64,000 nt of DNA from Salibacterium aidingense DSM 18341 (GCF_000429685.1 NZ_KE386940.1:198113-262112), one strand, 5' to 3'. Shown: positions 44,931 through 52,610, counted from the first letter of the stretch. Notes: generated from the letters alone by a model not told the origin. Numbers and translations are program-made.

Positions 44931-45490
44931 GAGGGGATATACGTAGAGACGGCCTGTTTAATATCTTCGATGGAAGCATGATTTTCCGGAGTGTTATCAA
45001 GATGCTTCCATTTCAGTTGTTTGTTTTCGTCGAAAAGCCAGCTGCCCCCTTGCATATAAATGTCTGATTTCTTCATAGACGTTGTGACAACTTTTTTCTT
45101 TTCGGCGTTTTTGGGGAGAAAATCTTTTACACGTCCGGCAGCCACACCTAATACCGCTTTAGCAAGCAGTTTCAAACGATTCATCCTTTGATGCCCGAAC
45201 CCTTGAAACGCTTCTTTGCCGGGATCTGCATATAAAGGGAACGGATACGGGCCATACGCTTGTTCAAAAGAAGATAATAAAGAAACAGCGGCTGGGAATA
45301 CGGGGACAATTTTCACGCCTTTCTCTACCTGCAGGAAGTCGGCATGCTCACGCAACTGCGCAAGGAATTCTCTGCAGAATGGTCAGCCGGGATGCCTGAG
45401 AAAGACGACAAGGGCCGGAGTTCCGCCTATAATATTCTCAAGATGGCAATCGGAACCTTCTGTTGTTTTTAAGATATAGTCTGTTTTCAC
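44927..45490 (-). CDS. AhpC/TSA-type peroxiredoxin-like selenoprotein (in-frame UGA)
   Basis: Reading from GTG 45490 (AGGAGGT seven bases upstream), codon 36 is TGA (45383-45385). The frame then continues to 44927, giving 187 residues. The context is FLRHPG-U-PFCRE: homologues of this peroxiredoxin-like family have Cys at this place in a CxxC motif, so the product would be a UxxC selenoprotein with Cys39 as partner. Just after the UGA the mRNA can form a 7-bp hairpin (C22-C28 with G33-G39, counting U of UGA as 1) with loop AGUU, suited to a bacterial SECIS. A TGA nonsense mutation is the alternative. Confidence 0.8.
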
Positions 45491-45775
45491 AACCTGTACC
45501 TCCTAAAAAACTCCTGCTTCCATTATAAAGTTTTTAAAAATCAAAGCCAATCGATTGAAAACAACCCTGATGATGTTGTATTGTTTTGTTTCGGGCATCA
45601 TCTTCATAACAAGTGAATACCTTAGATCAGCTTTCTAAATGGAAGCTGTGAAGTATCAGCATACCGCTATCTATTCATATCGGATGCACAGGAACAGCGC
45701 TTAGAAGGAGTGGAGACGTATCAGCAGTATAAGCGTTGTGTTCATGTCACACTGAAAGAGAGAAAGGAACCTGAT

Positions 45776-47638
45776 ATGTTTGATTCAATTTTATCCCATC
45801 TTATGCTGATTGGTGTGTTAGGTATAGGATCGCAGTGGTTTGCATGGCGTTTCCGCATGCCGGCGATCGTAGTCATGTCGGTAGCCGGCCTCCTTATCGG
45901 ACCAATTTTTGGAATCATGACACCGAGTGAAGATTTTGGAGCGTTATTTAATCCAATTATATCGGTGGCCGTAGCTATCATTTTATTTGAAGGAAGCTTG
46001 AATTTGGATTACCGGGAGATAAAGGGGCTGGGAAAGTCTGTCTACCGGATTATTACGCTTGGAGCATTTCTGGCGTGGATTCTGGGATCATTAACGGCAT
46101 TTTTCGTGGCCGGTTTATCCGCAGCGGTGTCATTTATTATTGGCGGTCTGTTTATCGTAACAGGTCCGACGGTAATTCTGCCGCTTCTTCGTCAGGCAAA
46201 GCTAAAGGCGAGGCCTGCTGCGATTTTAAAATGGGAAGGCGTTGTCGTGGATCCTCTGGGAGCGCTGCTGGCGGTATTTGCTTTTGAAATTATACAATTT
46301 TTAACAATTGACACCGTAACGGCAGAAGCTATGCTGTTGTTCTTTTTAGCTTCTCTGTTTGCGATAGCGGTCGGCTGGGCTTGCGGCCGCGGTATTGGCT
46401 GGATGTTTGAAACCGGATTTGTACCGGAATTTTTAAAATCCCCAATTGTTTTCACCGTGGTTATTGCCTGTTTTGCTGCTGCAGATGAGGTGATGCATGA
46501 AACCGGTCTATTGGCAGTGACAGCGATGGGGATGACACTGGCAAATATGCATATCGCTTCTCTAAGCGATATGAGGCATTTTAAGGAAAATATATCAGTA
46601 TTGTTAATTTCCGGCATATTTATTATGATTACGGCGTCACTGGACAGGGCTACCCTGTTGCAGGTCTTTGATCCGAGAATTATGGCATATGTCATTTTAA
46701 TGCTGCTGATCGTACGTCCTTTGTCCATCTGGCTGTCTACGATTAATACAGAGCTCTCCTTTAAAGAAAAAGCCCTTGTCGGCTGGATCGCCCCCCGGGG
46801 AATTGTGGCTCTGACCGTAGCGGGTTATTTTGCCAACGTTTTAGAAGAAGCAGGTTATCCCGGAGCGTCAATTGTAACTCCGTTAACGTTTGCGCTTGTG
46901 TTTTCTACAGTTTGTGCTCACGGATTTACGATTGGACCGCTTGCCAGAAAACTCGGACTCTCTCTTGAAGGAAAACCGGGTGTTATCATTGTAGGGGGGA
47001 GTTCGTTCACGACCTCGCTTGCACGGACGTTAAAGGAAATGAATATTCCCGTGCTTATTACAGATACTTCCTTTGAACAGCTGTTTAACGCCCGTAAAGC
47101 AGGAATTCCTTATTATAGAGGCGAAATTTTATCTGAACAGACAGAGTATTATCTGGATATGACTCCCTACGAGAAGTTAATCGCTGCAACAGACAGAGAT
47201 TCCTACAATTCGCTGGTCTGTACAACGTTTGTACCTGAAATCGGCCGCAACGATCTATTTCAACTGAGCTGGCATGATCCGGATAGGGAGCACCCGGATG
47301 ATTTGGTTGTCCGTATCGGCGGAAGAATTCTGTTTGAAAAAGGAGCGACGTATGCAGAATTAAACCGCAGAATAGACGAGGGGTATCATTTTGTCCAGAC
47401 CAAGCTGACCAAACAGTACAACTATAAAAAATATCTGGAGGAAATGGAAGAGGACGCCCTTCCGATTGTCAGCTTTAAGCCCACAGGAAAGTTTGACTTT
47501 TTTACCAGTGAGGCCCCTCTAAAGCCGGAAGCCGGCGATACCATCATCAGCTTGGCCCCGCCGGTAAGAATGGAAAATAAAATAAAATCGTCGCTGGAAA
47601 ATCGGAAAGATGAAGACGAAAACCTCCCCGTTCAATAA
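45776..47638 (+). CDS. Na+/H+ antiporter, CPA1, with C-terminal TrkA-N/TrkA-C type domains
   Basis: 620 aa. The N-terminal 390 residues hold about twelve helices with FEGSLNLDYREIKGLG, TGPTVILPLLR and KWEGVVVDPLGALLAV, the ion-binding region of CPA1 exchangers. A nucleotide-binding domain begins at GVIIVGGSSFTTSLAR (about residue 400). Such domains gate transporters in response to nucleotides. It would export Na+ or K+ in exchange for H+. The ATG 45776 has AAAGGAA upstream. The open frame extends 22 codons but without a better site. Confidence 0.9.
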   Translation: MFDSILSHLMLIGVLGIGSQWFAWRFRMPAIVVMSVAGLLIGPIFGIMTPSEDFGALFNPIISVAVAIILFEGSLNLDYREIKGLGKSVYRIITLGAFLAWILGSLTAFFVAGLSAAVSFIIGGLFIVTGPTVILPLLRQAKLKARPAAILKWEGVVVDPLGALLAVFAFEIIQFLTIDTVTAEAMLLFFLASLFAIAVGWACGRGIGWMFETGFVPEFLKSPIVFTVVIACFAAADEVMHETGLLAVTAMGMTLANMHIASLSDMRHFKENISVLLISGIFIMITASLDRATLLQVFDPRIMAYVILMLLIVRPLSIWLSTINTELSFKEKALVGWIAPRGIVALTVAGYFANVLEEAGYPGASIVTPLTFALVFSTVCAHGFTIGPLARKLGLSLEGKPGVIIVGGSSFTTSLARTLKEMNIPVLITDTSFEQLFNARKAGIPYYRGEILSEQTEYYLDMTPYEKLIAATDRDSYNSLVCTTFVPEIGRNDLFQLSWHDPDREHPDDLVVRIGGRILFEKGATYAELNRRIDEGYHFVQTKLTKQYNYKKYLEEMEEDALPIVSFKPTGKFDFFTSEAPLKPEAGDTIISLAPPVRMENKIKSSLENRKDEDENLPVQ

Positions 47639-47671
47639 AAAAGTTCTTTCACAGCGCCACCCGAATCAAGC

Positions 47672-47709
47672 AAACGGAGCCAGGGAAAACCTTCCCCGCT
47701 CCGTTTTTC
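47672..47709 (+). terminator. Terminator after the CPA1 antiporter gene
   Basis: Stem AAACGGAGC/GCTCCGTTT with a 17-base loop, then TTC. Confidence 0.75.
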
Positions 47710-47712
47710 TTA

Positions 47713-47777
47713 TTGACAAAGCGGAGAGAATTCAATACACTACAATTAAGTTTTATTGAGAATGATTATCATTATTG
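47713..47777 (+). promoter_or_regulatory. Promoter and Fur box of the DUF2325 operon
   Basis: TTGACA (47713-47718), a 17-bp spacer and TACACT (47736-47741) form the promoter. Just downstream TTGAGAATGATTATCATTAT (47756-47775) is a near-perfect Fur box, predicting iron repression. Confidence 0.85.
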
Positions 47778-47793
47778 TTGGAGGTGCTTTCTT

Positions 47794-48144
47794 GTGGATT
47801 CGTTAATGATCGTAGGGGCGGACAAACTTGGATCAATTCCGAAACGACTGCAAGAATTAGGATTTCAGGATATATCTCATGTAAGCGGACGAAAAGTTAA
47901 GATAGTTCATAAGAAAATTCCAGATAAAGTGGATCTTGTTTTAGTACTTACTGATTTTATCAATCACAACATAACCGATAAATTAAAACAAAAGGCCAAA
48001 GAACGAAATATTCCAGTATGCTACGCAAAGAGATCCTGGTGCTCCATATATAAAGCTTTAACAAATTGTGAGCAGGTGTGTGAAAGTTGTCCCATGGTAA
48101 GGGAGGATACAGGAGCAACTACAGTCAGGGAGGAATCGTTTTGA
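47794..48144 (+). CDS. DUF2325 protein under Fur control
   Basis: 116 aa. The start SLMIVGADKLGSIPKRLQEL, the middle VDLVLVLTDFINHNITDKLK and KERNIPVCYAKRS follow the DUF2325 pattern, a small Rossmann-like domain. The tail contains four Cys (WCSIYKALTNCEQVCESC) that could bind metal or an iron-sulfur cluster. It starts at GTG 47794 with GGAGGTG upstream. The Fur box over its promoter ties it to iron limitation. Its stop overlaps the start of the next gene (TTGA), so the two are translationally coupled. Confidence 0.82.
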   Translation: MDSLMIVGADKLGSIPKRLQELGFQDISHVSGRKVKIVHKKIPDKVDLVLVLTDFINHNITDKLKQKAKERNIPVCYAKRSWCSIYKALTNCEQVCESCPMVREDTGATTVREESF

Positions 48145-48623
48145 ACAATGAATCAGAATACATTCAGCAGCAGCCGTATCCCGGCACCCTGGAATTACAG
48201 TCCTTTTTAAACGACCTGTTACGACAGCTGTCTACAGGGAAGATTGACCAAGGTTCTGTCTTACTCAGAACGGTAAAAAAGAAATGGAAACAGATAAATG
48301 TTCATGAATTTAGCAGCGTTTATCTGTATGTGTCCACGATGATTACGATTATGGATGAAGCACTAAAGCTCCTGCCTGCTTTTCCTTTACAGGGACGTAT
48401 TTATACCCGCTATGTAGAAAATATTTTTATGGCAGGAACAGAAACCAATATGGGCCAGACAGCTCAGGCATGGATATTTTTTTCCGGTTCCAATGAAAGA
48501 AAGCAGCACATAATGTTTAAAGCGATTGAGTATTTGGAAACCATTCATCCCAACAATTCCTGGACACTAACCGCAGCAGACATTACAACTGGCGAGAGGT
48601 TTTGCAGAACAAAATACGAATAA
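48141..48623 (+). CDS. Uncharacterised protein, second gene of the Fur-box operon, 160 aa
   Basis: A TTG start at 48141 has GGGAGGAAT upstream and overlaps the previous stop as TTGA. The protein is soluble and mostly helical (LQSFLNDLLRQLSTGKI, SSVYLYVSTMITIMDEALKLL), with no recognised domain. Because it is coupled to the DUF2325 gene behind a Fur box, it probably works in iron homeostasis. That is context only. Confidence 0.7.
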   Translation: MNNESEYIQQQPYPGTLELQSFLNDLLRQLSTGKIDQGSVLLRTVKKKWKQINVHEFSSVYLYVSTMITIMDEALKLLPAFPLQGRIYTRYVENIFMAGTETNMGQTAQAWIFFSGSNERKQHIMFKAIEYLETIHPNNSWTLTAADITTGERFCRTKYE

Positions 48624-48630
48624 CGAAAGA

Positions 48631-48661
48631 GACACTGTCTGTTACGGGCAGTGTCCTTTTT
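48631..48661 (+). terminator. Terminator of the Fur-box operon
   Basis: Stem GACACTG/CAGTGTC followed by CTTTTT. Confidence 0.8.
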
Positions 48662-48835
48662 AGAATCTACCAGTGGACCGATGCACAAGCCTGCTTTCCA
48701 CCAAAAAAACGGCAGGTCGTCTTTTATCGCTGATAAGCTTCGTGTTTCTGAAATGCTGTCTGTGTATAGGTTTACAAACACAAGAGATAAGGTTACATTG
48801 AGAACAGTCTACATTTTAGAGAAGGATGGACCATC

Positions 48836-49732
48836 ATGTATGAAAAGGGCTTACTGCTCGTAAATGGGAATGCAGGCCAGGCATTTATTCAAAAAAATAT
48901 AGAAGCAGCAGCAGGAATATTAGCCAATCACATCGAACAACTTGTTATAAAACAAACCCAGTACAAAGGTCATACGGAAAAACTCACAAAGGAATGGGGG
49001 GACGCCTATCATATCATAATGATCATGGGAGGGGATGGAACGGTTCATGAATGTATTAACGGGGCAGCTGCGCTGAAGAACCCTCCACCGCTCTGTATTT
49101 TTCCGGGGGGAACCTGCAATGATTTTTCCCGGGCCCTCTCTATTCCGCAGAACATAAAACGGGCAGCAGATGCCTTAATGAATGGGAAAACAAGATACAT
49201 TGATATCGGCCGCATGAATGAACGCTATTTTTCGAATTTCTATGGTATTGGGTTAATAGCTGACACCTCAAAGAATATCAATGGAGAATGGAAAAACATG
49301 CTCGGAAAAGTCAGTTATTTTATCAGTGCTCTTCAGACCCTGGCGGACACGGAATCATTTACTTTTGAGCTGAGTATAGATGGGAAGAAATTGACAGATG
49401 AAGCCGTGATGGTTCTTATCGTGAATGGCAATTTTATTGGGGCCAGCCAGCTTCCTTTTCAGGATATTTCCCTCGACGATGGACAATTTAATATTTTTAT
49501 TGTCAGTGAAGGGGGAGCTTCTCTCCTGCGGGAGTATTTAACAGCGAAAAACCCGTTGGTCTGGGATCCCGCTCAAACAGATGTGAAGCATTACCAGGGA
49601 AAAACGATCGAGCTTCATACTGCTGAACCAATGAAAGCCGATACGGACGGAGAGATATATATGGAAACTCCGGTAACGATTGAAAATCTTCCGGCCCGGC
49701 TTCCGTTTTTAGTACCGGATATACGTGTGTAA
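48836..49732 (+). CDS. Diacylglycerol/lipid kinase family protein
   Basis: 298 aa, DagK/YegS/BmrU-like. The nucleotide-binding block IMGGDGTVHECINGA (about residues 63-77) and FPGGTCNDFSRALSIP are the catalytic-domain signatures. The C-terminal half is the beta-sandwich domain (DGKKLTDEAVMVLIVNGNFIGAS, DTDGEIYMETPVTIENLP). It phosphorylates a lipid or related alcohol at the membrane face, and the substrate is not predictable among paralogues. The ribosome binding site is GAAGGATGG. It lies immediately upstream of the c-di-GMP riboswitch region. Confidence 0.9.
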   Translation: MYEKGLLLVNGNAGQAFIQKNIEAAAGILANHIEQLVIKQTQYKGHTEKLTKEWGDAYHIIMIMGGDGTVHECINGAAALKNPPPLCIFPGGTCNDFSRALSIPQNIKRAADALMNGKTRYIDIGRMNERYFSNFYGIGLIADTSKNINGEWKNMLGKVSYFISALQTLADTESFTFELSIDGKKLTDEAVMVLIVNGNFIGASQLPFQDISLDDGQFNIFIVSEGGASLLREYLTAKNPLVWDPAQTDVKHYQGKTIELHTAEPMKADTDGEIYMETPVTIENLPARLPFLVPDIRV

Positions 49733-49810
49733 TAAATCAGGAGGCTGATGGCCATGTAAAGGGAAATGGAGAAGACGGGGAAGACGAGGCAGGTGCTACA
49801 CATTTAAAAA

Positions 49811-49932
49811 CAACCTCCAGAAAAGGGCAACTCTGTTGAAAAGCAGCGACGCAAAATCACAGGCCTAACGTCTGGCAGAAGCAGACAACGGCGGCTGGAT
49901 TGCCTGGGGCACCAAAAGGCGACAGGAGGTTG
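49811..49932 (+). promoter_or_regulatory. Cyclic di-GMP-I (GEMM) riboswitch controlling a SinI-like gene
   Basis: The aptamer shows the family landmarks in order: AAGGGCAA, a stem capped by GAAA (CTGTTGAAAAGCAG), GCGACGCAAAA, AGGCCTAA, a variable stem (GTCTG/CAGAC) and ACGGCGGCTGGATTGCC. P1 can form between CTCCAG (49815-49820) and CTGGGG (49904-49909). The same 5' segment, CAACCTCC (49811-49818), is perfectly complementary to GGAGGTTG (49925-49932), the Shine-Dalgarno of the downstream gene. The two pairings exclude each other, predicting translation ON with ligand. Confidence 0.8.
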
Positions 49933-49938
49933 AACCAA

Positions 49939-50058
49939 TTGCTAGTACCAGCAAAATTGGATCAAGAGTGGGTGGTCCTTATCAAAGAGGCAAAAGCGGC
50001 AGGACTAACGATCGAAGAAGTCAAAACGTTTATTAAACAACAGCACATTGAATCATAG
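49939..50058 (+). CDS. sinI: SinI-like antirepressor, 39 aa
   Basis: Start TTG 49939 with AGGAGG nine bases upstream. The product is essentially one SinI domain: LDQEWVVLIKEAKAAGLTIEEVKTFI corresponds to the dimerisation region of B. subtilis SinI (LDQEWVELMVEAKEA), which pairs with the same motif in SinR and strips it from DNA. The leader is a c-di-GMP riboswitch that can mask the ribosome binding site. A sinR homologue lies 203 bp downstream, as in B. subtilis, but with its own terminator and promoter between. Confidence 0.82.
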   Translation: MLVPAKLDQEWVVLIKEAKAAGLTIEEVKTFIKQQHIES

Positions 50059-50060
50059 AG

Positions 50061-50093
50061 AAAAAAGCCATCTTTTTTAAGTGGCTTTTTTTC
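50061..50093 (+). terminator. Terminator after the SinI-like gene
   Basis: Stem AAAAAAGCCA/TGGCTTTTTT followed by further T. Confidence 0.8.
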
Positions 50094-50185
50094 CTTTATA
50101 AAAAGGTATATAATAAAGAAAGTGTTTTCTAAAAAATCTAACACTCTTTTTGATGAAAATTCCAATTATTTCAAACTTTTTTATT

Positions 50186-50224
50186 GTTCAATATAACAAA
50201 CTTATATTCGTTATATGTTATAAT
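50186..50224 (+). promoter_or_regulatory. sinR promoter with candidate operators
   Basis: An extended -10 promoter (TATGTTATAAT, TATAAT at 50219-50224) is overlapped by ATTCGTTATATG (50206) and preceded by GTTCAATATAACAAAC (50186). Both resemble the motif repeated at 51190-51361, which suggests autoregulation. Confidence 0.5.
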
Positions 50225-50260
50225 GGAGTCACATTGTCATTGAAAAAAGGAGTTCACGCG

Positions 50261-50587
50261 ATGATTGGCGACCGAGTAAAAAAATACCGCAAGGAAAACA
50301 ATATTTCATTAACGGAACTAGCGGAAAAAGCAGGGGTGGCTAAATCCTATTTAAGCGCCATCGAAAGGAATATCCAAACAAACCCATCTGTCCAGTTTCT
50401 GGAGAAAGTATCCGCTGTATTAAATATATCTGTTGATGCCTTACTGAAGGATGAAAAAGAGATAGAAGAAAAAGACCTGGACGATGAATGGCTTTCCATC
50501 GTACAAGAGGCGATGGACTCCGGTGTCACAAAAGAACAATTTAAAGAGTTTCTGGAGTTCAATAAATGGCGCTCAAAAAATCAATAA
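50261..50587 (+). CDS. sinR: SinR-like transcriptional regulator
   Basis: 108 aa, close to the 111 aa of SinR. The N-terminal HTH_3/XRE domain reads MIGDRVKKYRKENNISLTELAEKAGVAKSYLSAIERN. The C-terminal SinI-binding part is LDDEWLSIVQEAMDSGVTKEQFKEFLEF. It should repress biofilm-matrix and related genes and be released by SinI-type partners. The ATG 50261 has AAAGGAG eight bases upstream. The frame is open upstream, but that region is promoter. A terminator follows at 50595. Confidence 0.93.
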   Translation: MIGDRVKKYRKENNISLTELAEKAGVAKSYLSAIERNIQTNPSVQFLEKVSAVLNISVDALLKDEKEIEEKDLDDEWLSIVQEAMDSGVTKEQFKEFLEFNKWRSKNQ

Positions 50588-50594
50588 ACGTTGG

Positions 50595-50638
50595 AAAACA
50601 CTTTATCTTTCCCGCGGCGGACTATAAAGTGTTTTTTG
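50595..50638 (+). terminator. Terminator after sinR
   Basis: A 12-bp stem (AAAACACTTTAT/ATAAAGTGTTTT) followed by a T-run, between the convergent sinR and second sinI-like genes. Confidence 0.85.
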
Positions 50639-50663
50639 TTACGCGAAGGAAGTATGCTGAACT

Positions 50664-50801
50664 TCAGTTCTCATCGTCGCTGCGCTGGTCTGATAAAAAA
50701 ACCAGGACTTCTTCTGGAGATAATCCAATCTGTTTTGCTTCCCCCATCAGTTTAATCCAGTCTTCATCCAAATATAAATGCTTATTTTCATTACTGTTCA
50801 C
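50664..50801 (-). CDS. Second SinI-like protein, 45 aa
   Basis: A GTG start at 50801 lies inside the end of the upstream sinR-like gene (11-bp overlap), with GGGGGAATGG as ribosome binding site. The product contains LYLDEDWIKLMGEAKQIGLSPEEVLVFL, again the SinI dimerisation motif, with a short acidic tail (DQRSDDEN). It is translationally coupled to its SinR-like partner, so the pair is made together, opposite to the sinI-sinR order of B. subtilis. Confidence 0.78.
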   Translation of the reverse strand: MNSNENKHLYLDEDWIKLMGEAKQIGLSPEEVLVFLSDQRSDDEN

Positions 50802-51162
50802 TTTCCATTCCCCCGTTTTTCCTTTTCTGTTTTGCCCAATTTTTATATCTGATATATTCTTGAAAATCTTTAAACTGTTCTTTACTGACTCCCTCACGAA
50901 TCGCTTCCTGTATTAATCCCACCCATTCTTCATCTAACGGCTGATCCTCCTCATAAAACCCCGTCATCGACTCTTCAATTAATTCTTCTACTGTAATATC
51001 CATCACAACAGCAATTTTCTTTAAAACTTCAATGGAAGGGTTCTGTTTTACATTTCTTTCAATATAACTTAAATAAGACTTTGAAATATCAACTTGTTTG
51101 GATAATTCAGAAAGGGAGAGTCCTTTTTTTCGGCGGTAGGATCTTATTTTTTGACCTATCAT
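50791..51162 (-). CDS. Second SinR-like regulator (SinR/SlrR type)
   Basis: 123 aa. The XRE helix-turn-helix reads MIGQKIRSYRRKKGLSLSELSKQVDISKSYLSYIERN, and a SinI-interaction region follows at LDEEWVGLIQEAIREGVSKEQFKDF (about 80-105). The basic tail KNWAKQKRKNGG is an extra relative to SinR. It may be functionally like SlrR, which forms heteromers with SinR. Start ATG 51162 with GGGAGAGGG upstream. The gene overlaps the second sinI-like gene. Its promoter region carries TTATATA-type repeats. Confidence 0.88.
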   Translation of the reverse strand: MIGQKIRSYRRKKGLSLSELSKQVDISKSYLSYIERNVKQNPSIEVLKKIAVVMDITVEELIEESMTGFYEEDQPLDEEWVGLIQEAIREGVSKEQFKDFQEYIRYKNWAKQKRKNGGMESEQ

Positions 51163-51189
51163 TTGTCCCTCTCCCTTTTTCCTCGTTTT

Positions 51190-51361
51190 GTTCATTATAT
51201 AAAACAAAAAAGATTTTTAAAAAAATGAAAATAGGAGAAAAAAAGAGATAATGCGTTATAAAGAACAAAAATAGTGCGTTATATAGAAAATACCACTAAT
51301 TTCAGCCCTTTTCAATGCTGTTTATTCATTATATATTTCAATTACATTCTATAAAACGAAC
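51190..51361. promoter_or_regulatory. Cluster of TTATATA-type repeats, candidate SinR-like operators
   Basis: The interval between the divergent sinR-like gene and the 82-aa gene contains repeated motifs: GTTCATTATATAAAAC (51190), TGCGTTATAAAGAAC (51252), TGCGTTATATAGAAA (51275), ATTCATTATATATTTC (51324) and, inverted, GTTCGTTTTATAGAAT (51346-51361). Related copies are at 50186 and 50206. The second and third repeat directly every 23 bp, about two helical turns. Confidence 0.55.
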
Positions 51362-51381
51362 AGAAAGTGGAGGGGATAAGG

Positions 51382-51630
51382 ATGGTAAGGCGACAGGGAG
51401 GCAGGTATTATACACATATATTTGGACATTCGATTATCCTCGTTTATTTACGAAATAATATATGCGAATTGTATATTGACAGAAAATTTGTCGGGTTATG
51501 CCCTTTTGACTATGTGAAAAGCCGGATTACCAGACTGGAAAAGAAGGGAGCAAAAAGAAACATTGAATATAACGGTGCGAATTTATGGCAGGAAGCCAAA
51601 AAAGGTACCATCATTAACGTGAGCATATAA
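51382..51630 (+). CDS. Uncharacterised basic protein, 82 aa
   Basis: The ATG has GGAGGGGATAAGG immediately upstream. The protein is short and basic, with beta-rich character (GRYYTHIFGHSIILVYLRNNICELYIDRKFVGLCPF) and a basic helical part. I recognise no family. Its position behind the repeated TTATATA motifs and divergent from the second SinR-like gene suggests it belongs to that regulator's targets. Confidence 0.65.
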   Translation: MVRRQGGRYYTHIFGHSIILVYLRNNICELYIDRKFVGLCPFDYVKSRITRLEKKGAKRNIEYNGANLWQEAKKGTIINVSI

Positions 51631-51638
51631 CTCCCTCC

Positions 51639-52547
51639 TTATTTTCTTTTGTGGAAGGCGGTCTGGCTGATGAAAATACCAATCAGAATGAAAGCCGCAC
51701 CACCCAGCATAAACGTTGTCAGTGTTTCCTGGAGTAAAAGATAACCAAATATCACACCAAACACAGGGACAAGCAGGGTAGATATAGCGGCGGTAATCGT
51801 ATGAATCACACGAAGCAGAAAATACCAAATAGAAAAGCAGACCGCTGAGGCTGCAATTCCAGTGAACAGAACAGAAAAAATACTTTCAGCTGTCCATGTC
51901 ACCGGGTCTCCTCTTTCCATCAAAAAGGCCAAAACACCAAGACCGATTGTCCCAATAAGCATTTGATAAGCCGTCACTTCGAAAGAGTCTGTCCCCGCCA
52001 GCTTCAATCGAAAGTAGATATTCGCTGCAGCCCAGGCCAATGAGCCAAGAAGTATAAAAGCAATACCGGTTAGATGATCCAGAGATGGGTGCTGGTAAAC
52101 ATCGGCTCCGACAATTAGGGAAAGGCCGCACAGCCCAAATAGCAGTCCGATCACATTTTGTTTTGTTAGTGTCTCGTTTAAAAAGATGGCTGCGAGAATA
52201 CTGGACCATATTGGCATCGTATATAAGATAATAGAAGTTTTTCCAGCTTCTACAAACAGCATCGCATAGGTAATAAGACCAAAGACGGCAAACGTCTGTA
52301 AGAATCCAAGAAGGCAGACCTGTTTCCATGGAACACTGGATAAGGGGGTCTTTTTTTTACGAAACAACCAAAGGCCCGTGAGAAGAACAGCCCCTCCTGT
52401 AAGAAAACGCAGAAAAGAAAATGTGAAAGGTCCCATGTACTGCAATCCTATTTTCATTAAAGGCCAGGAATACCCCCAGCTTACTGTAAGAAACAAAATA
52501 AGGGAGAGAATAATGGTATTTTTTTTATTCCACTGGTTAGATCTCAA
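51639..52547 (-). CDS. EamA/DMT-superfamily transporter
   Basis: 302 aa with ten predicted helices in two EamA repeats (about 10-145 and 155-300). Landmarks include WGYSWPLMKIGL near the N terminus, AILAAIFLNETLTKQN at the end of the first repeat and VFGVIFGYLLLQETLT at the end of the second. It is probably an exporter of amino acids or metabolites, with unknown substrate. The start appears to be TTG 52547 with GGAAGG upstream. It converges with the 82-aa gene 9 bp away. Confidence 0.88.
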   Translation of the reverse strand: MRSNQWNKKNTIILSLILFLTVSWGYSWPLMKIGLQYMGPFTFSFLRFLTGGAVLLTGLWLFRKKKTPLSSVPWKQVCLLGFLQTFAVFGLITYAMLFVEAGKTSIILYTMPIWSSILAAIFLNETLTKQNVIGLLFGLCGLSLIVGADVYQHPSLDHLTGIAFILLGSLAWAAANIYFRLKLAGTDSFEVTAYQMLIGTIGLGVLAFLMERGDPVTWTAESIFSVLFTGIAASAVCFSIWYFLLRVIHTITAAISTLLVPVFGVIFGYLLLQETLTTFMLGGAAFILIGIFISQTAFHKRK

Positions 52548-52580
52548 CTACAATCAACCTTCCAAAATGAATTACTGATA

Positions 52581-52610
52581 TTGACAGAAGTTAGTTGTTT
52601 TTTAGAGAAT
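52581..52610 (+). promoter_or_regulatory. Promoter of the small-ORF/structured RNA transcript
   Basis: A perfect TTGACA (52581-52586), an 18-bp spacer and GAGAAT (52605-52610, weak -10). The transcript would run through the 53-codon ORF to the terminator at 52937. Confidence 0.45.
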
